Part shown: piece by piece, positions 7,542 to 16,634 of the stretch
How the letters are laid out: each line of letters opens with the position of its first letter
How positions within the stretch are numbered: the first letter of the stretch is position 1
Source of the DNA: Phycisphaerales bacterium
GTDB taxonomy: Bacteria > Planctomycetota > Phycisphaerae > Phycisphaerales > UBA1924
Direction of reading: 5' to 3'
Assembly (NCBI GenBank): GCA_019750095.1
Contig: JAIEOW010000080.1
Location: 1 to 53,869, forward strand
DNA length: 53,869 nucleotides
Made by a program: the position numbers and the translations under genes
The notes under the pieces: model-generated
Seen by the model: only the letters and a program-made list of their open reading frames with translations
Told to the model about the DNA's origin: nothing
The model's database searches: none

Positions 7542-9188
7542 ATGGTTTATTCGAAGATGGCTCTGACCGCGCTGGTCGCGGCGGGCACCATGATGACCGG
7601 GATGATGGGCTGTGAAAATGCCCAGCCCAGCGGTGATCGTGCGGACATTCGGTCCACGTACCAGAACATCGACAAGATCGACCAGGACAGCTGGGGCCGC
7701 GCTCCTGCGCCGGCTCCGAAGCCCGTTGCCGCCGCTCCCGCGCCGGCCCCGGCTCCGGCCCCCAAGCCCGCTCCGGCTCCGGCCCCCGCGCCCGCCCCGG
7801 CTCCGGTGATGGCTGGCGATTGCATGTATCTGCCCACCGGCGATCGTGCGTCCTCGGCCGTCTCGCTCTGCTGCAAGATGCCGCGCGAGGTCGTCGCTGG
7901 TCAGAACTTTGACTACGAGATCCAGGTCTGCAACCTCACCGGCCAGACCCTCTCCAACGTGATGGTGCAGTACACCCTCGAGGGCGCCCGCATCGTCTCC
8001 AGCGATCCGGCCTTCAGCGGGAACGCCTTCAACGTCGGCGAGCTCGCTCCCCGTCAGTGCAAGACCATCAAGGTCACCGGCAACGCCGCCGGCGTCGGCG
8101 CGGTCAAGGGCTGCATGGGCGCCACTTGGACCAACGCGTTCTGCTGCGGCACGAACGTGGTTCAGCCGGCCCTCAAGCTCGTCAAGAGCGTGACCCCCGC
8201 AGAGATCACCCCCTGCGACAGCGTCACCTACACCCTCACCGTCACCAACACGGGTACGGGCGCCGCTTCGAACGTCAAGATCATGGACGACCTCACCGGC
8301 GGCCAGACCTCTGACGGCAAGAGCAACCTCGCCTGGGACATCGGCACCCTCGGCGCCGGCCAGAGCCAGACCCGCACCTTCACCGCCAAGGTCTCCAAGA
8401 CCGGCAGCTACACCAACAACGCCCGCGCCACGGCTGACAACGGCCTGACCGCCGCCAGCAACGACACGTCCTATGTCGTCAAGCAGGCCGTTCTGCAGAT
8501 CACCAAGGCCTGCCCCCAGATGGTCTTCCTGGGCCGCCCGGCGACCTTCAAGATCAACGTCACCAACACGGGCGATGCCCCCGCCACCGGCGTGGTCGTC
8601 ACCGACACGATGGCTGCTGGCCAGTCCTTCGTCTCCGCGTCTGATGGCGGCACCGCCGCTGGCAACGTCGTGACCTGGAACCTCGGCACCCTGGCGCCCC
8701 GCGCGACCAAGGAGCTGACGGTCACCTGCAACCTCTCCGGCATCGGCGAGTTCTGCAACAACGCCCGCATCACCGCCAACTGCGCTACGGCTGCTGAGGC
8801 CAAGTGCTGCACCAAGACCCAGGGCGTCCCGGACATGGTGACCAAGCTTGACGACGGCGAGGGCATCCCGGCCGTCGGCACCAACCACGTCTACTCGTAC
8901 TCCATGGGCAACCAGGGCCAGATCCCGCTGACCAACGTCACCGTCAAGATCACCCTGCCCGCCGGTCTGCAGTACGTCTCCAGCGACGCCAGTGTCTCGG
9001 CCCCGGCCGTCAATGGCCAGGTGCTGACCTACACGCTGGGCACCGTTGCTCCTCGTGCAAACCGCGGCTTCACCTTCACGGTTAAGGGGACTCAGGTTGG
9101 CGAAGTCCTCGTGCTCTCTGACACGAGCTGCGCTGAACTCCGCACGACCGTCCGCGACGAGGAAGTCACCAACTTCGTCGAGCGCTAA
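7542..9188 (+). CDS. Cysteine-rich DUF11-repeat outer-membrane lipoprotein (OmcB-like)
   Basis: A 548-residue exported protein. Residues 1-24 form a signal peptide ending in a lipobox-like TGMMGC, so Cys24 is the probable lipidated residue. Residues ~53-90 are an Ala-Pro(-Lys) repeat that likely spans the periplasm or cell wall. The rest is about four DUF11-type beta-sandwich repeats, with signatures such as YTLTVTNTGTGAASNV, FKINVTNTGDAPATGV and YSYSMGNQGQIPLTNV. Many paired cysteines recall the chlamydial OmcB protein. The start has AAAGGAG eight bases upstream, and a strong terminator follows. It is probably a structural cell-envelope protein of a planctomycete cell; the exact partner is unknown. 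Confidence 0.85.
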   Translation: MVYSKMALTALVAAGTMMTGMMGCENAQPSGDRADIRSTYQNIDKIDQDSWGRAPAPAPKPVAAAPAPAPAPAPKPAPAPAPAPAPAPVMAGDCMYLPTGDRASSAVSLCCKMPREVVAGQNFDYEIQVCNLTGQTLSNVMVQYTLEGARIVSSDPAFSGNAFNVGELAPRQCKTIKVTGNAAGVGAVKGCMGATWTNAFCCGTNVVQPALKLVKSVTPAEITPCDSVTYTLTVTNTGTGAASNVKIMDDLTGGQTSDGKSNLAWDIGTLGAGQSQTRTFTAKVSKTGSYTNNARATADNGLTAASNDTSYVVKQAVLQITKACPQMVFLGRPATFKINVTNTGDAPATGVVVTDTMAAGQSFVSASDGGTAAGNVVTWNLGTLAPRATKELTVTCNLSGIGEFCNNARITANCATAAEAKCCTKTQGVPDMVTKLDDGEGIPAVGTNHVYSYSMGNQGQIPLTNVTVKITLPAGLQYVSSDASVSAPAVNGQVLTYTLGTVAPRANRGFTFTVKGTQVGEVLVLSDTSCAELRTTVRDEEVTNFVER

Positions 9189-9220
9189 ACCGCTCGATTC
9201 GCGAGACGCATCTCCGCATC

Positions 9221-9260
9221 GCAACCGACCGGGCCCCATCTGGGGCCCGGTTGCTTTTTT
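9221..9260 (+). terminator. Rho-independent terminator after the DUF11 gene
   Basis: A perfect nine-base-pair stem (CCGGGCCCC / GGGGCCCGG, 9229-9250) with a four-base loop, extended by GCAA / TTGC, is followed by TTTTTT at 9255-9260. It lies 33 bases after the stop codon. Confidence 0.9.
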
Positions 9261-9415
9261 GGCACGAAGTGCTTTCTTTGTGGAAAATCACCGGGTGTTC
9301 TGCGGCATCCGGCTGACTTTGTCGCTAATCTGTCCTCACACGGGATGGCTGGGGTTTATCCGAATCATCGCACTGGTGTGCTGCGAGGATTCGCACTTCA
9401 GAGGAGTACACGCAC

Positions 9416-9829
9416 ATGGGAATGCTTTCTGAGTTTCGTGACTTTGCCCTCAAGGGCAACGTGTTGGACATGGCGATCGGCGTGATCATCGGCGGCGCGT
9501 TCGGCAAGATCGTCGGCTCGCTGATCGAGGATGTGATCATGCCCGTGGTCGGGCTCGCCGGGAACGTGGATTTCAGCAAGGCGACGCTGAAGCTCAAGTC
9601 TGCCGACCCAGCAATCGCGGGTTCGACGGACATCTTCATGCGCTACGGAACGTTTGTCACCGTGACGATCAACTTCCTGATCCTTGCGTTCATCCTGTTC
9701 CTCGTTGTGAAGGCGTTCAACACCGCCAAGAAGCGCTTCGAGACGCAGAAGCCCGCGGCGGCGCCTGCCGGGCCGACGGTCGAGCAGAAGCTGCTGACCG
9801 AGATTCGCGATCAGCTCGCGAAGCGGTAA
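9416..9829 (+). CDS. mscL: Large-conductance mechanosensitive channel MscL
   Basis: A 137-residue inner-membrane channel, the usual family length, that opens under membrane tension to release solutes during hypo-osmotic shock. The N-terminal amphipathic helix and pore helix read LSEFRDFALKGNVLDMAIGV, then IIGGAFGKIVGSLIEDVIMP. The second membrane segment is around residues 75-100 (FVTVTINFLILAFILFLVVKAFN), followed by a charged C-terminal bundle helix (EQKLLTEIRDQLAKR). The ATG at 9416 has AGAGGAG about nine bases upstream. It is monocistronic, bounded by terminators on both sides, and converges with sixA. Confidence 0.96.
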   Translation: MGMLSEFRDFALKGNVLDMAIGVIIGGAFGKIVGSLIEDVIMPVVGLAGNVDFSKATLKLKSADPAIAGSTDIFMRYGTFVTVTINFLILAFILFLVVKAFNTAKKRFETQKPAAAPAGPTVEQKLLTEIRDQLAKR

Positions 9830-9864
9830 CCCGAAGCGAACAACGAAAAGTGAAAAACGAAAAG

Positions 9865-9893
9865 AAGGCCTCGCAGCGATGCGGGGCCTTTTT
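9865..9893. terminator. Bidirectional terminator between mscL and sixA
   Basis: The hairpin AAGGCC-TCGC / GCG-GGGCCTT is followed by a T-run on the plus strand and preceded by A-rich sequence (AAAAACGAAAAG) that becomes a T-rich tail on the minus strand. It can serve both convergent genes. Confidence 0.85.
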
Positions 9894-9921
9894 CATGGTG
9901 CCTTGAATTCTCGCTTTTCGA

Positions 9922-10491
9922 TCATCGCTTTACGGCGATCACATCCACTGTGCCCGCAACACTGTCCTCGGCCTCGTCGCTCATGCGCAGGCGCTCGACG
10001 ATCTTGCCGCTGCCGATGAGAGCGGTCGGCCGCACGTCGATGCCGACGAGCTCGCCGGTCTTCAAGATCAGCTCCATGGGCGGGAGCCCCGAGCAGAGCA
10101 CGCCGATGAGCTCGCCAAGCTGGGGGTTGTGGCCGACGAGCATGAGGGTGACGGTGGGCGGGCTTTTTCGGGCGTGCTCGTCGATGATGTCGATCGCCTC
10201 GGAGACTTCGTGATCAACCTCCAGCCGAGCGTCGGTGACGAGGTTCACGCGGATGGTCTGCTGAATCGTGTGGGCGGTCTGCAGCGCGCGTGGGAATCGG
10301 CTGGCGACGATCGCCGTGGGCGGCTTTGAGATTGCGACGAGCCTGGTCGCGAGGAACTTGGCCTGCGCCTCACCACGAAGGGTGAGCTCGCGGCCGAAGT
10401 CGGCATCGTGCCCCCCCACTCCCCCCGCCCCCGGCGTGCTCACGCCAAGGGCGTCGTTGGCTTTGCCATGTCGGACGATGTACAGACGCAT
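9922..10491 (-). CDS. sixA: SixA-type phosphohistidine phosphatase
   Basis: A 189-residue member of the histidine phosphatase (phosphoglycerate-mutase-like) superfamily. The catalytic RHG is at residues 7-9 (IVRHGKA), with a phosphate-binding Arg in ASRFPRA (~65) and the second His in LVGHNPQL (~121). SixA proteins remove phosphate from phosphohistidine on signalling or phosphotransfer proteins. A Gly-rich insertion (about residues 15-30, TPGAGGVGGHDAD) extends the first loop compared with E. coli SixA. It converges with mscL. The substrate is not evident here, and a general small-molecule phosphatase activity is possible. Confidence 0.88.
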   Translation of the reverse strand: MRLYIVRHGKANDALGVSTPGAGGVGGHDADFGRELTLRGEAQAKFLATRLVAISKPPTAIVASRFPRALQTAHTIQQTIRVNLVTDARLEVDHEVSEAIDIIDEHARKSPPTVTLMLVGHNPQLGELIGVLCSGLPPMELILKTGELVGIDVRPTALIGSGKIVERLRMSDEAEDSVAGTVDVIAVKR

Positions 10492-10709
10492 GTCACGGCT
10501 CCGTGCCGAAGGGGGACAAAATTCGGTATCGTCTATTCGCCGGAACGGAAGAAGACGTTTCGTCGCTCGGGGTTCGTTCGTGCGAACGGGAACGCACGAT
10601 CGATCCCCGATGGGAACGCGGCAAGCGGGTTTTTCTCCCGCAGGCCGAGCGCCTGGGGCGTACGTCTGGATCGTGCAGTTGGATTTGGGGTTTTCTCCGG
10701 GCCGTGATC

Positions 10710-12257
10710 ATGAATCAGAAAGCTCTCGACATCGATGGCGGCGGATCGCACCTTGGCGGGGTGGTGCGGTGGGTTGGCGTGTTCGCCGGGCCGCTGGTCT
10801 TTGCGCTCATTCTCGCGCTGGTGCCGACGAGCGTGGACGGGCTGAAGGTCGAGCAGCGCGGGGTGCTTGCGCTGGCAGCGTGGATGGCGGTGTGGTGGCT
10901 GACGGAGGCGGTGCCGCTCAGCGCGACGGCGTTGCTTCCGCTGGTAGGGTTGCCGCTGCTCGGGGTTACGACGCTGAAGCAGGCCGCGGCACCGTTTGCC
11001 GATGAGCTGATCTATGTCTTTCTGGGCGGGTTCATCGTGGGGCTTGCACTGGAGGCGACGGGGCTGCATCGGCGACTGGCGCTGCTCGCGATGCTGGCGC
11101 TCGGAACAACGCCGAAGCGATTGATCGGCGCGGTGATGCTGGCGACGGGCATCATCAGCATGTTTGTCTCCAACACGGCGACGACGATGATGATGCTGCC
11201 GCTGGGCTTGAGCATGGTGAAGCTCGCTGAAGATCAGCAGGCCGACGAGCGGGTTGGCGGGGGCGGGGGCGCGTGGGACACGAAGTGTGTGCGGAACTTT
11301 GGCGTGGCGATGCTGCTTGGGATCGCGTATGCGGCGACGATCGGGGGCATGGGGACACCGATCGGGACGCCGCCGAATCTGGTGATGGTTGGATACGCGC
11401 GCGAGAATCTGGGGATCGAGGTGAGCTTTCGACAGTGGATGATCGTGGCGATGCCGGTGGTGCTGATCCTGCTGCCGGCGGCGTGGGGGCTGCTGGTGCT
11501 GCTGCACCCGATCCGAGCGCAGGGGATCGCGGGCGGTCGCGGATTCGTGCGGAGCGAGCTGGCATCGCTCGGGCCGGTACGCCGCGAAGAGTGGATGGTG
11601 CTCGGCGTGTTTGCCTTGGCGGTGACGGGGTGGGTGTTTCGTGGGCAGATCAGCACAATGACGGGGCGGATTGTGAGCGATGCGATGGTGGCGATCATCG
11701 CGGCGCTGCTGCTGCTGTGCGTGCCGATTCGCAGCGGCGGCAAGGGAAGCGAGCGCGGGCCCAAAATGGTGCTGACGTGGGCGCAGGCAGAGAAGCTGCC
11801 CTGGGGCGTGCTGCTGTTCTTTGGCGGGGGCCTGAGCATGGCGGCGGCGATCACGAGCACGGGACTTGATGTGACCTTGGCGGGTCACCTGAAAGCGCTG
11901 GGTGGAATGAACATCGTGCTGATCCTGCTGATCGTGTGCGGGGCGATGACGCTGGTGGGCGAACTGGCGAGCAATGTGGCGCTGGCGACGATGATGATGC
12001 CGATCCTGGCCGGGGCGGCGAAGGCGATGGGCGTTCCGGCGGTGGAACTGCTGATGGCGGCGGCACTCGCGTCGAGCTTGGGCTTTGCGCTGCCGGTGGC
12101 GACGCCGCCGAACGCGATCGTGTTTGCGACTGGGCGGATCGGAATGCATCGGATGCTGCGTGCGGGCGCACTGCTGGATGTGGTCGGCGTGCTGGTGCTG
12201 GTGGTGGTGCTGGGGTTCTTTGGCCGAGTGCTGATGGAATGGGCGGGGCTGCGATGA
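10710..12257 (+). CDS. DASS/SLC13-family sodium-coupled carboxylate transporter
   Basis: A 515-residue polytopic inner-membrane protein with about 11-12 hydrophobic segments. The two family signature loops are present: MFVSNTATTMMMLP (about residues 152-164) and ELASNVALATMMMPI (about 418-432), which form the Na+ and substrate sites in the two inverted repeats. Substrates in the family are dicarboxylates, citrate or sulfate; which applies cannot be read. The ATG at 10710 is chosen because membrane-protein-like sequence begins there, while the open frame upstream is Arg-rich and lacks family character. The gene stands alone, divergent from sixA across 218 bases. Confidence 0.88.
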   Translation: MNQKALDIDGGGSHLGGVVRWVGVFAGPLVFALILALVPTSVDGLKVEQRGVLALAAWMAVWWLTEAVPLSATALLPLVGLPLLGVTTLKQAAAPFADELIYVFLGGFIVGLALEATGLHRRLALLAMLALGTTPKRLIGAVMLATGIISMFVSNTATTMMMLPLGLSMVKLAEDQQADERVGGGGGAWDTKCVRNFGVAMLLGIAYAATIGGMGTPIGTPPNLVMVGYARENLGIEVSFRQWMIVAMPVVLILLPAAWGLLVLLHPIRAQGIAGGRGFVRSELASLGPVRREEWMVLGVFALAVTGWVFRGQISTMTGRIVSDAMVAIIAALLLLCVPIRSGGKGSERGPKMVLTWAQAEKLPWGVLLFFGGGLSMAAAITSTGLDVTLAGHLKALGGMNIVLILLIVCGAMTLVGELASNVALATMMMPILAGAAKAMGVPAVELLMAAALASSLGFALPVATPPNAIVFATGRIGMHRMLRAGALLDVVGVLVLVVVLGFFGRVLMEWAGLR

Positions 12258-12690
12258 ATCATCGCGGTCCAGCCAGTGCCGAGATTGTTCATACTGATTC
12301 CAAGCGCAATCCGGGCACTACGACAAAGTGCGGCACACAGAATGAGATCGGTGTTCAGCCCGAATGGCTGGTCGTCCGCAGCCGGACGTGCAGCCCAGCG
12401 ACACGCCAGGAACAAGACGCCTCGATCCCGCGATCCAAGGCACTCAGAAGGAGTGCTCGTTGTGCCGCTCAACGTATGTGCAACGAGCACGCCTTCGGCG
12501 TGCAATCACACATGAACAACACGATTTTCTGCAACACGCTTTCCGGGGGTGGCTCGCAAAGCCTCGCTCACCCCCGGCTACTGACCACCAGCCCTTCGGG
12601 CTGAAGACCAAGGTCGGCCAGCACAGTTTGGAAATCACTGGAAACCGGTGCCGGGATTGCCACGGGGATTGGTATCAGATGGGATCGACA
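12258..12690. other. Intergenic region without genes, occupied mostly by a palindromic repeat element
   Basis: No open frame here has a ribosome site or family resemblance. The central 260 bases form the inverted-repeat element described in the next entry. The rest is unremarkable. The last bases before 12691 lie just past the stop of the minus-strand secreted protein gene and contain no obvious terminator other than the element's own hairpins. Confidence 0.6.
12350..12609. repeat. MITE-like or REP-like intergenic element with 35-bp inverted ends
   Basis: The left arm (12350-12385) and right arm (12574-12609) are inverted copies; the core 32 bases match at 28 positions (TTCAGCCCGAA...GCCGG). 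Inside are further perfect palindromes: GTGCTCGTTG / CAACGAGCAC (12453-12490), GCACGCC / GGCGTGC (12487-12503), CCGGGGGTG / CACCCCCGG (12543-12577) and AGCCC / GGGCT (12590-12602). There is no transposase. The structure suggests a non-autonomous mobile palindromic element between a transporter gene and a convergent secreted-protein gene. Copy number in the genome is unknown. Confidence 0.6.
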
Positions 12691-13320
12691 TTAGTCGCGA
12701 CGACGACGGCGGTTGAGTAAGAGACCGCCGAGCACGAGGGCTGATGCGGAGCCGGGCGTGGGGCAGAAGGTGGTGCCCTTGAAGTCGATCTTGTAGTCGC
12801 CGCCAGCGCCGCTGCCGCCGTTGTTCCAGTTGGCGAGCACGTCGAGGGTGCTGGGGCCATCGGGCGCGCGTTCGGTGTTGCGCGGGGTGTTGTTCCAGAT
12901 CAGAGCGTTGACGGCGTCGACCGGGTCGTTGTTGTAGCGGCTGATCGCGATGAGGTAATCGCCGACGGCGGGAACGAACTGGCTGGTGATGCGGCCCTGG
13001 TTTCCCGGAGCGTTCTGATCGCCCATGGAAAGGGCCTGGCCGGTGAGTGTGAAGAGGAAGAGTTGAGTGTCAAACGGCGCGGAGGCGGTGGCCTCAAACT
13101 GGGCGACGTTCTCGATGCGGATGCAGTAGATGTCGACGTCGTTCTTGTTGATGAGCTTGCCGCAGATGTCCAGGAGGCTGCCGGTGCCTGTGGTGACCTG
13201 CGCGGTGATGGGCAACTGACCGGCGTCGCCGACTTCGATCCACGATGTGGCCGAGGCGGAGGCGACGGCAGCGAGGGTGGACGCAACAGCGACGCAAAAC
13301 GAGCGGAATGGACGCTTCAT
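12691..13320 (-). CDS. Secreted protein with a C-terminal sorting-type anchor
   Basis: A 209-residue exported protein. MKRPFRSFCVAVASTLAAVA forms a signal peptide with probable cleavage after ASA (~residue 24). The mature part resembles pre-peptidase C-terminal (PPC)-type beta domains that carry DxYxI and DYLIAISRYNND motifs. It ends CPTPGSASALVLGGLLLNRRRRRD: a Pro-Thr-Pro-Gly, a short hydrophobic segment and a poly-Arg tail, the PEP-CTERM-like sorting signal common in planctomycetes. The ATG at 13320 is preferred over upstream codons because GGAGAAGAGAG precedes it and the signal peptide starts there. It is probably anchored at the cell surface or outer envelope; the ligand is unknown. Confidence 0.8.
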   Translation of the reverse strand: MKRPFRSFCVAVASTLAAVASASATSWIEVGDAGQLPITAQVTTGTGSLLDICGKLINKNDVDIYCIRIENVAQFEATASAPFDTQLFLFTLTGQALSMGDQNAPGNQGRITSQFVPAVGDYLIAISRYNNDPVDAVNALIWNNTPRNTERAPDGPSTLDVLANWNNGGSGAGGDYKIDFKGTTFCPTPGSASALVLGGLLLNRRRRRD

Positions 13321-13637
13321 GATCTCTCTTCTCCGTTGGAGCAATGCCCTGTTAAGGGGGTGCTTCCGGATAAAAATAGCGGCATTCGATCTCAGTGCAA
13401 GGGGAAACAACGAGATTCTTCGGGCCTTGACATTTTGAACGGATTATGTTTGGATGTCTTGCACACGACTCGTGATGCCGCTCTGAGCGAACAACTGCCG
13501 CAATGTGCGCGATGGTTGGGACAGTGTGACCGCCGAGCGGCGGGGGCGATGGTGTGGTGGACGGTGCGCGAGAACGAGGTGCTGCGGGCCTTGCCGCGGC
13601 GGCGCGTGGAGTTGTGGCGCACTACCCTTGGCGTCTC
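13321..13637. other. Divergent intergenic region between the secreted protein gene and alaS
   Basis: A 317-base spacer that must hold promoters for both genes. On the plus strand TTGACA (13427-13432) and TATGTT (13445-13450) occur but are only 12 bases apart, too close to act together. No T-box, hairpin or small gene is evident. The last 100 bases are GC-rich and open in the alaS frame but do not resemble alanyl-tRNA synthetase. Confidence 0.5.
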
Positions 13638-16574
13638 ATGAGCCCTTCATTCACGACTCTCTGGCCGGTGGCACGCGTTCGTCGGACCTTCATTGACTTC
13701 TTTGTGGAGAAGTGCGGGCACAAGTTTTCGGCGAGCTCGCCGTGCGTGCCGCATGATGACCCGACGCTGCTGTTTGCCAACGCGGGGATGAACCAGTTCA
13801 AGCCGCTGTTCCTGGGCACGGCTCAGCCGGGGTCGCCGCTGTATGGGATGAAGCGTGCGGTGAACAGCCAGAAGTGCATCCGCGCGGGCGGAAAGCACAA
13901 CGACCTTGATGACGTGGGCAAGGACACGTACCACCACACGTTCTTTGAGATGCTGGGGAACTGGTCGTTCGGCGACTACTTCAAGAAGGAAGCGGTGGAG
14001 TGGTCGTGGGAGCTGCTGACGAAGGTATATGGGATTCCGACGAAGGCGTTGTATGCGACCTATTTCGGTGGCAACAAGGACGCGGGTCTGGAGCCGGACC
14101 TTGAGACCAAGGCCCTGTGGGAGAAGTTTCTGCCCGCGGAGCGTGTGATTCCGGGGAACATGAAGGACAACTTCTGGGAGATGGGGGAGACGGGGCCGTG
14201 CGGGCCGTGCACGGAGATTCACGTGGATCGGCTGGTGGCGATGGGCCTGCAGGAGCGGGTGGTGCCGCAGCTTGTGAACACGGGTGATCCGGATGTGATC
14301 GAGATCTGGAACAACGTGTTCATCCAGTTCAACCGCGAGCCGGATCGGTCGCTGAAGCAGCTTCCGGCGAAGCACGTGGACACGGGCATGGGGCTGGAGC
14401 GGCTGACGAGCATCCTGCAGAACAAGCGCAGCAACTATGACACCGACGTGTTCCTGCCGATCTTCGCGGCGATCGAGAACCTGACCAAGGGTCGGCACAC
14501 GTACATGGGTCGGCTGGGCGCGGCGGACAAGAACCACGAGGATACGGCGTTTCGCGTGATCGCGGACCATGTGCGCACGCTGACGTTTGCGATCAATGAC
14601 GGCGCGACGCCTGGCAACGAAGGACGCGGGTATGTGCTGCGCCGGATTCTGCGCCGCGCGGTGCGGTTCGGGCGGCAGACGCTGGACCTGGAGGTCGGGT
14701 TCTTTGCCAAGCTGGTGCCCGTGGTGGTGGAGAACTTTGGCGAGGCGTTCCCGGAGTTGAAGAAGAACCCGCAGCGGATCATCGACATCATCAAGGATGA
14801 AGAAGAGAGCTTCGGGCGGACGCTGGATCGCGGGCTGAAGCTGTTTGCCGAGGCGGCGGGTCGGGCGGCGGAAGTGCGGCAGATGGGCAAGGGGAGCAAG
14901 GACTTTGCCGTGATCAGCGGCGAGGACGCGTTCAAGCTGCACGACACGTTCGGGTTTCCGATCGACCTGACGATGCAGATGGCCGAGGAGCGCGGGTTCA
15001 AGGTGGATCAGCCGGGGTATGAGCGGCTGATGGAGCAGGCCAAAGACCTGGCGCGATCCGGCGGCGGGGCGAAGTTTGCCGCACTCGGCGGGCAGATGGT
15101 GTTGCAGCCCGACGTGCTGGCTCGGCTGGAGCATCAGCGCATTCCCAAGACCAACGACGCGGACAAGTTCCACGGGCGGATGATCACCGCGCGGGTGTGC
15201 GCGATCTGGAACGGGCACAACTTTGACGAGCGTGTGCGCGCCAGCGGCGGGACGCTCAAGCCGCTGGGCGTGGTTCTGGATCACACCAGCTTCTACGCCG
15301 AGATGGGCGGGCAGGAGTGCGACCATGGTCGGATCGTCGAGCAGGGCTCGGCGACGGGCGAACTGAAGGTCGAGCACGTGCAGAACTTTGGCGGGTATGT
15401 GTTGCATGTCGGGCACGTGATCAAGGGCGAGCTGGCGGTGGGCGACACGGTGGAACTGCACGTGGACGGGCCGCGGCGGGCGAGCATCGCGTCGAACCAC
15501 ACCGCGACGCACCTGTTGAACCTTGCGCTGCGCAAGGAGCTGGGTGATGGGGTGGATCAGAAGGGCTCGCTGGTTGCGGAGGATCGTCTGCGGTTTGACT
15601 TCTCGTGCGCCAAGGCGATGGAGCCGGCGCAGCTGCAGCGTGTCGAGGCGAAGGTGCTGCATGACATCAAGCAGGACCTGACGGTGTATGCCGACCTTGC
15701 GCCGCTGATGGTGGCGCGGAATGTGAACGGGCTGCGGGCCGTGTTCGGCGAGCAGTATCCGGACCCGGTGCGGGTGGTGAGCGTGGGCGTGCCGGTGTCG
15801 GAACTGCTGGACAACACGGGGAGTCCGGCGTGGGCCGAGGCCTCGATCGAGTTCTGCGGCGGGACGCATGTCGACACGACGAGCAAAATCGGGCACTTTG
15901 CGCTCGTGAGCGAAGAGGCGGTGGCCAAGGGCATCCGCCGCATCAGCGCGCTGACGGGCGTGGCGGCGATGGCGGCGCACGCGACGGCGGACCGGATCGG
16001 CCAGCGGATCGCCGCGATGGACAAAGCGACGGGCGAGACCCTGGCCCAAGGGGTCAAGGACGTGACCGACGAGCTCGAGCAGCTCACGCTCCCGGCGTCG
16101 CGCCGACATGGGCTGCGCGAGCAGCTTGGCGTGCTGGTGGAGCGGCTGAAGCAGGAGCAGAAGCAGGCCGGCGCGGCGCGCGCGACGGCCGTGGTGGCGC
16201 GGGCCAAGGTGATGGGCGAGGACGCGGCGAAGCACCACGACATGGTGATCGTGGGCGTGATCGAGGCCGGGAGCGATCGCAACGCGCTGCAGCAGGCCGT
16301 GAACACGGTGCAGCAGCTCAATCCGCGCTCGGCGGTGATGCTGTTCAGCCCGGATGGTGGGGAGAACAAGGTGAGCATCACGGCGGCGGTGCCCGCCGCG
16401 TTGATCCAGAAGGGGCTGAAGGCCGGCGACTGGGTTCGAGCGGCGAGTGAGATCGTCGGAGGCAAGGGTGGCGGCAAGCCCGAATCGGCCCAGGGTGGCG
16501 GCACCGAACTCGGCAAGGTGAAAGACGCGATCGAGGCGGCCAACACCTTTGCACGCAAGCTTGTGGGGCTGTGA
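13638..16574 (+). CDS. alaS: Alanyl-tRNA synthetase
   Basis: A 978-residue class II synthetase that charges tRNA-Ala with alanine in the cytoplasm; it is slightly longer than the ~875-residue E. coli enzyme. The catalytic domain begins VRRTFIDFFVEKCGHKFSAS and contains HHTFFEMLGNWSFGDYFKKE. The editing domain carries SNHTATHLLNLALRK (~residue 620) and ECGGTH-type FCGGTHVDT (~740), the zinc-binding and deacylation site. The C-Ala domain ends with a GGKGGGKPESAQGGG linker and EAANTFARKLVGL. The ATG at 13638 is chosen because homology starts within ten residues. It is followed after 60 bases by the ATP synthase accessory genes. Confidence 0.97.
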   Translation: MSPSFTTLWPVARVRRTFIDFFVEKCGHKFSASSPCVPHDDPTLLFANAGMNQFKPLFLGTAQPGSPLYGMKRAVNSQKCIRAGGKHNDLDDVGKDTYHHTFFEMLGNWSFGDYFKKEAVEWSWELLTKVYGIPTKALYATYFGGNKDAGLEPDLETKALWEKFLPAERVIPGNMKDNFWEMGETGPCGPCTEIHVDRLVAMGLQERVVPQLVNTGDPDVIEIWNNVFIQFNREPDRSLKQLPAKHVDTGMGLERLTSILQNKRSNYDTDVFLPIFAAIENLTKGRHTYMGRLGAADKNHEDTAFRVIADHVRTLTFAINDGATPGNEGRGYVLRRILRRAVRFGRQTLDLEVGFFAKLVPVVVENFGEAFPELKKNPQRIIDIIKDEEESFGRTLDRGLKLFAEAAGRAAEVRQMGKGSKDFAVISGEDAFKLHDTFGFPIDLTMQMAEERGFKVDQPGYERLMEQAKDLARSGGGAKFAALGGQMVLQPDVLARLEHQRIPKTNDADKFHGRMITARVCAIWNGHNFDERVRASGGTLKPLGVVLDHTSFYAEMGGQECDHGRIVEQGSATGELKVEHVQNFGGYVLHVGHVIKGELAVGDTVELHVDGPRRASIASNHTATHLLNLALRKELGDGVDQKGSLVAEDRLRFDFSCAKAMEPAQLQRVEAKVLHDIKQDLTVYADLAPLMVARNVNGLRAVFGEQYPDPVRVVSVGVPVSELLDNTGSPAWAEASIEFCGGTHVDTTSKIGHFALVSEEAVAKGIRRISALTGVAAMAAHATADRIGQRIAAMDKATGETLAQGVKDVTDELEQLTLPASRRHGLREQLGVLVERLKQEQKQAGAARATAVVARAKVMGEDAAKHHDMVIVGVIEAGSDRNALQQAVNTVQQLNPRSAVMLFSPDGGENKVSITAAVPAALIQKGLKAGDWVRAASEIVGGKGGGKPESAQGGGTELGKVKDAIEAANTFARKLVGL

Positions 16575-16634
16575 TCGCCCCCCCTCTCTGGTCTGCAACA
16601 GGGATGGCTGGGCGTCCCAGAAAGCCCGGTCAAC

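Noticed and set aside
7690-7806. Tandem GCTCCGGCCCCC-type repeat as a CRISPR or satellite
   Set aside because: It is the in-frame codon repeat of the Ala-Pro linker of the DUF11 lipoprotein, not an array with spacers. No CRISPR array was seen anywhere in the window.
7329-9239. Long minus-strand frame opposite the DUF11 gene
   Set aside because: Its product is Gly/Asp/Val/Arg-biased with no motif, and its length reflects the repetitive GC-rich codons on the other strand.
13427-13450. TTGACA...TATGTT as an alaS promoter
   Set aside because: The spacer is only 12 bases, too short for a sigma-70 promoter.
13647-16598. Very long open frame on the minus strand (983 codons) opposite alaS
   Set aside because: It is the antisense shadow of a GC-rich gene: the product is His/Arg/Leu-rich with no family features, while the plus strand gives a complete alanyl-tRNA synthetase.
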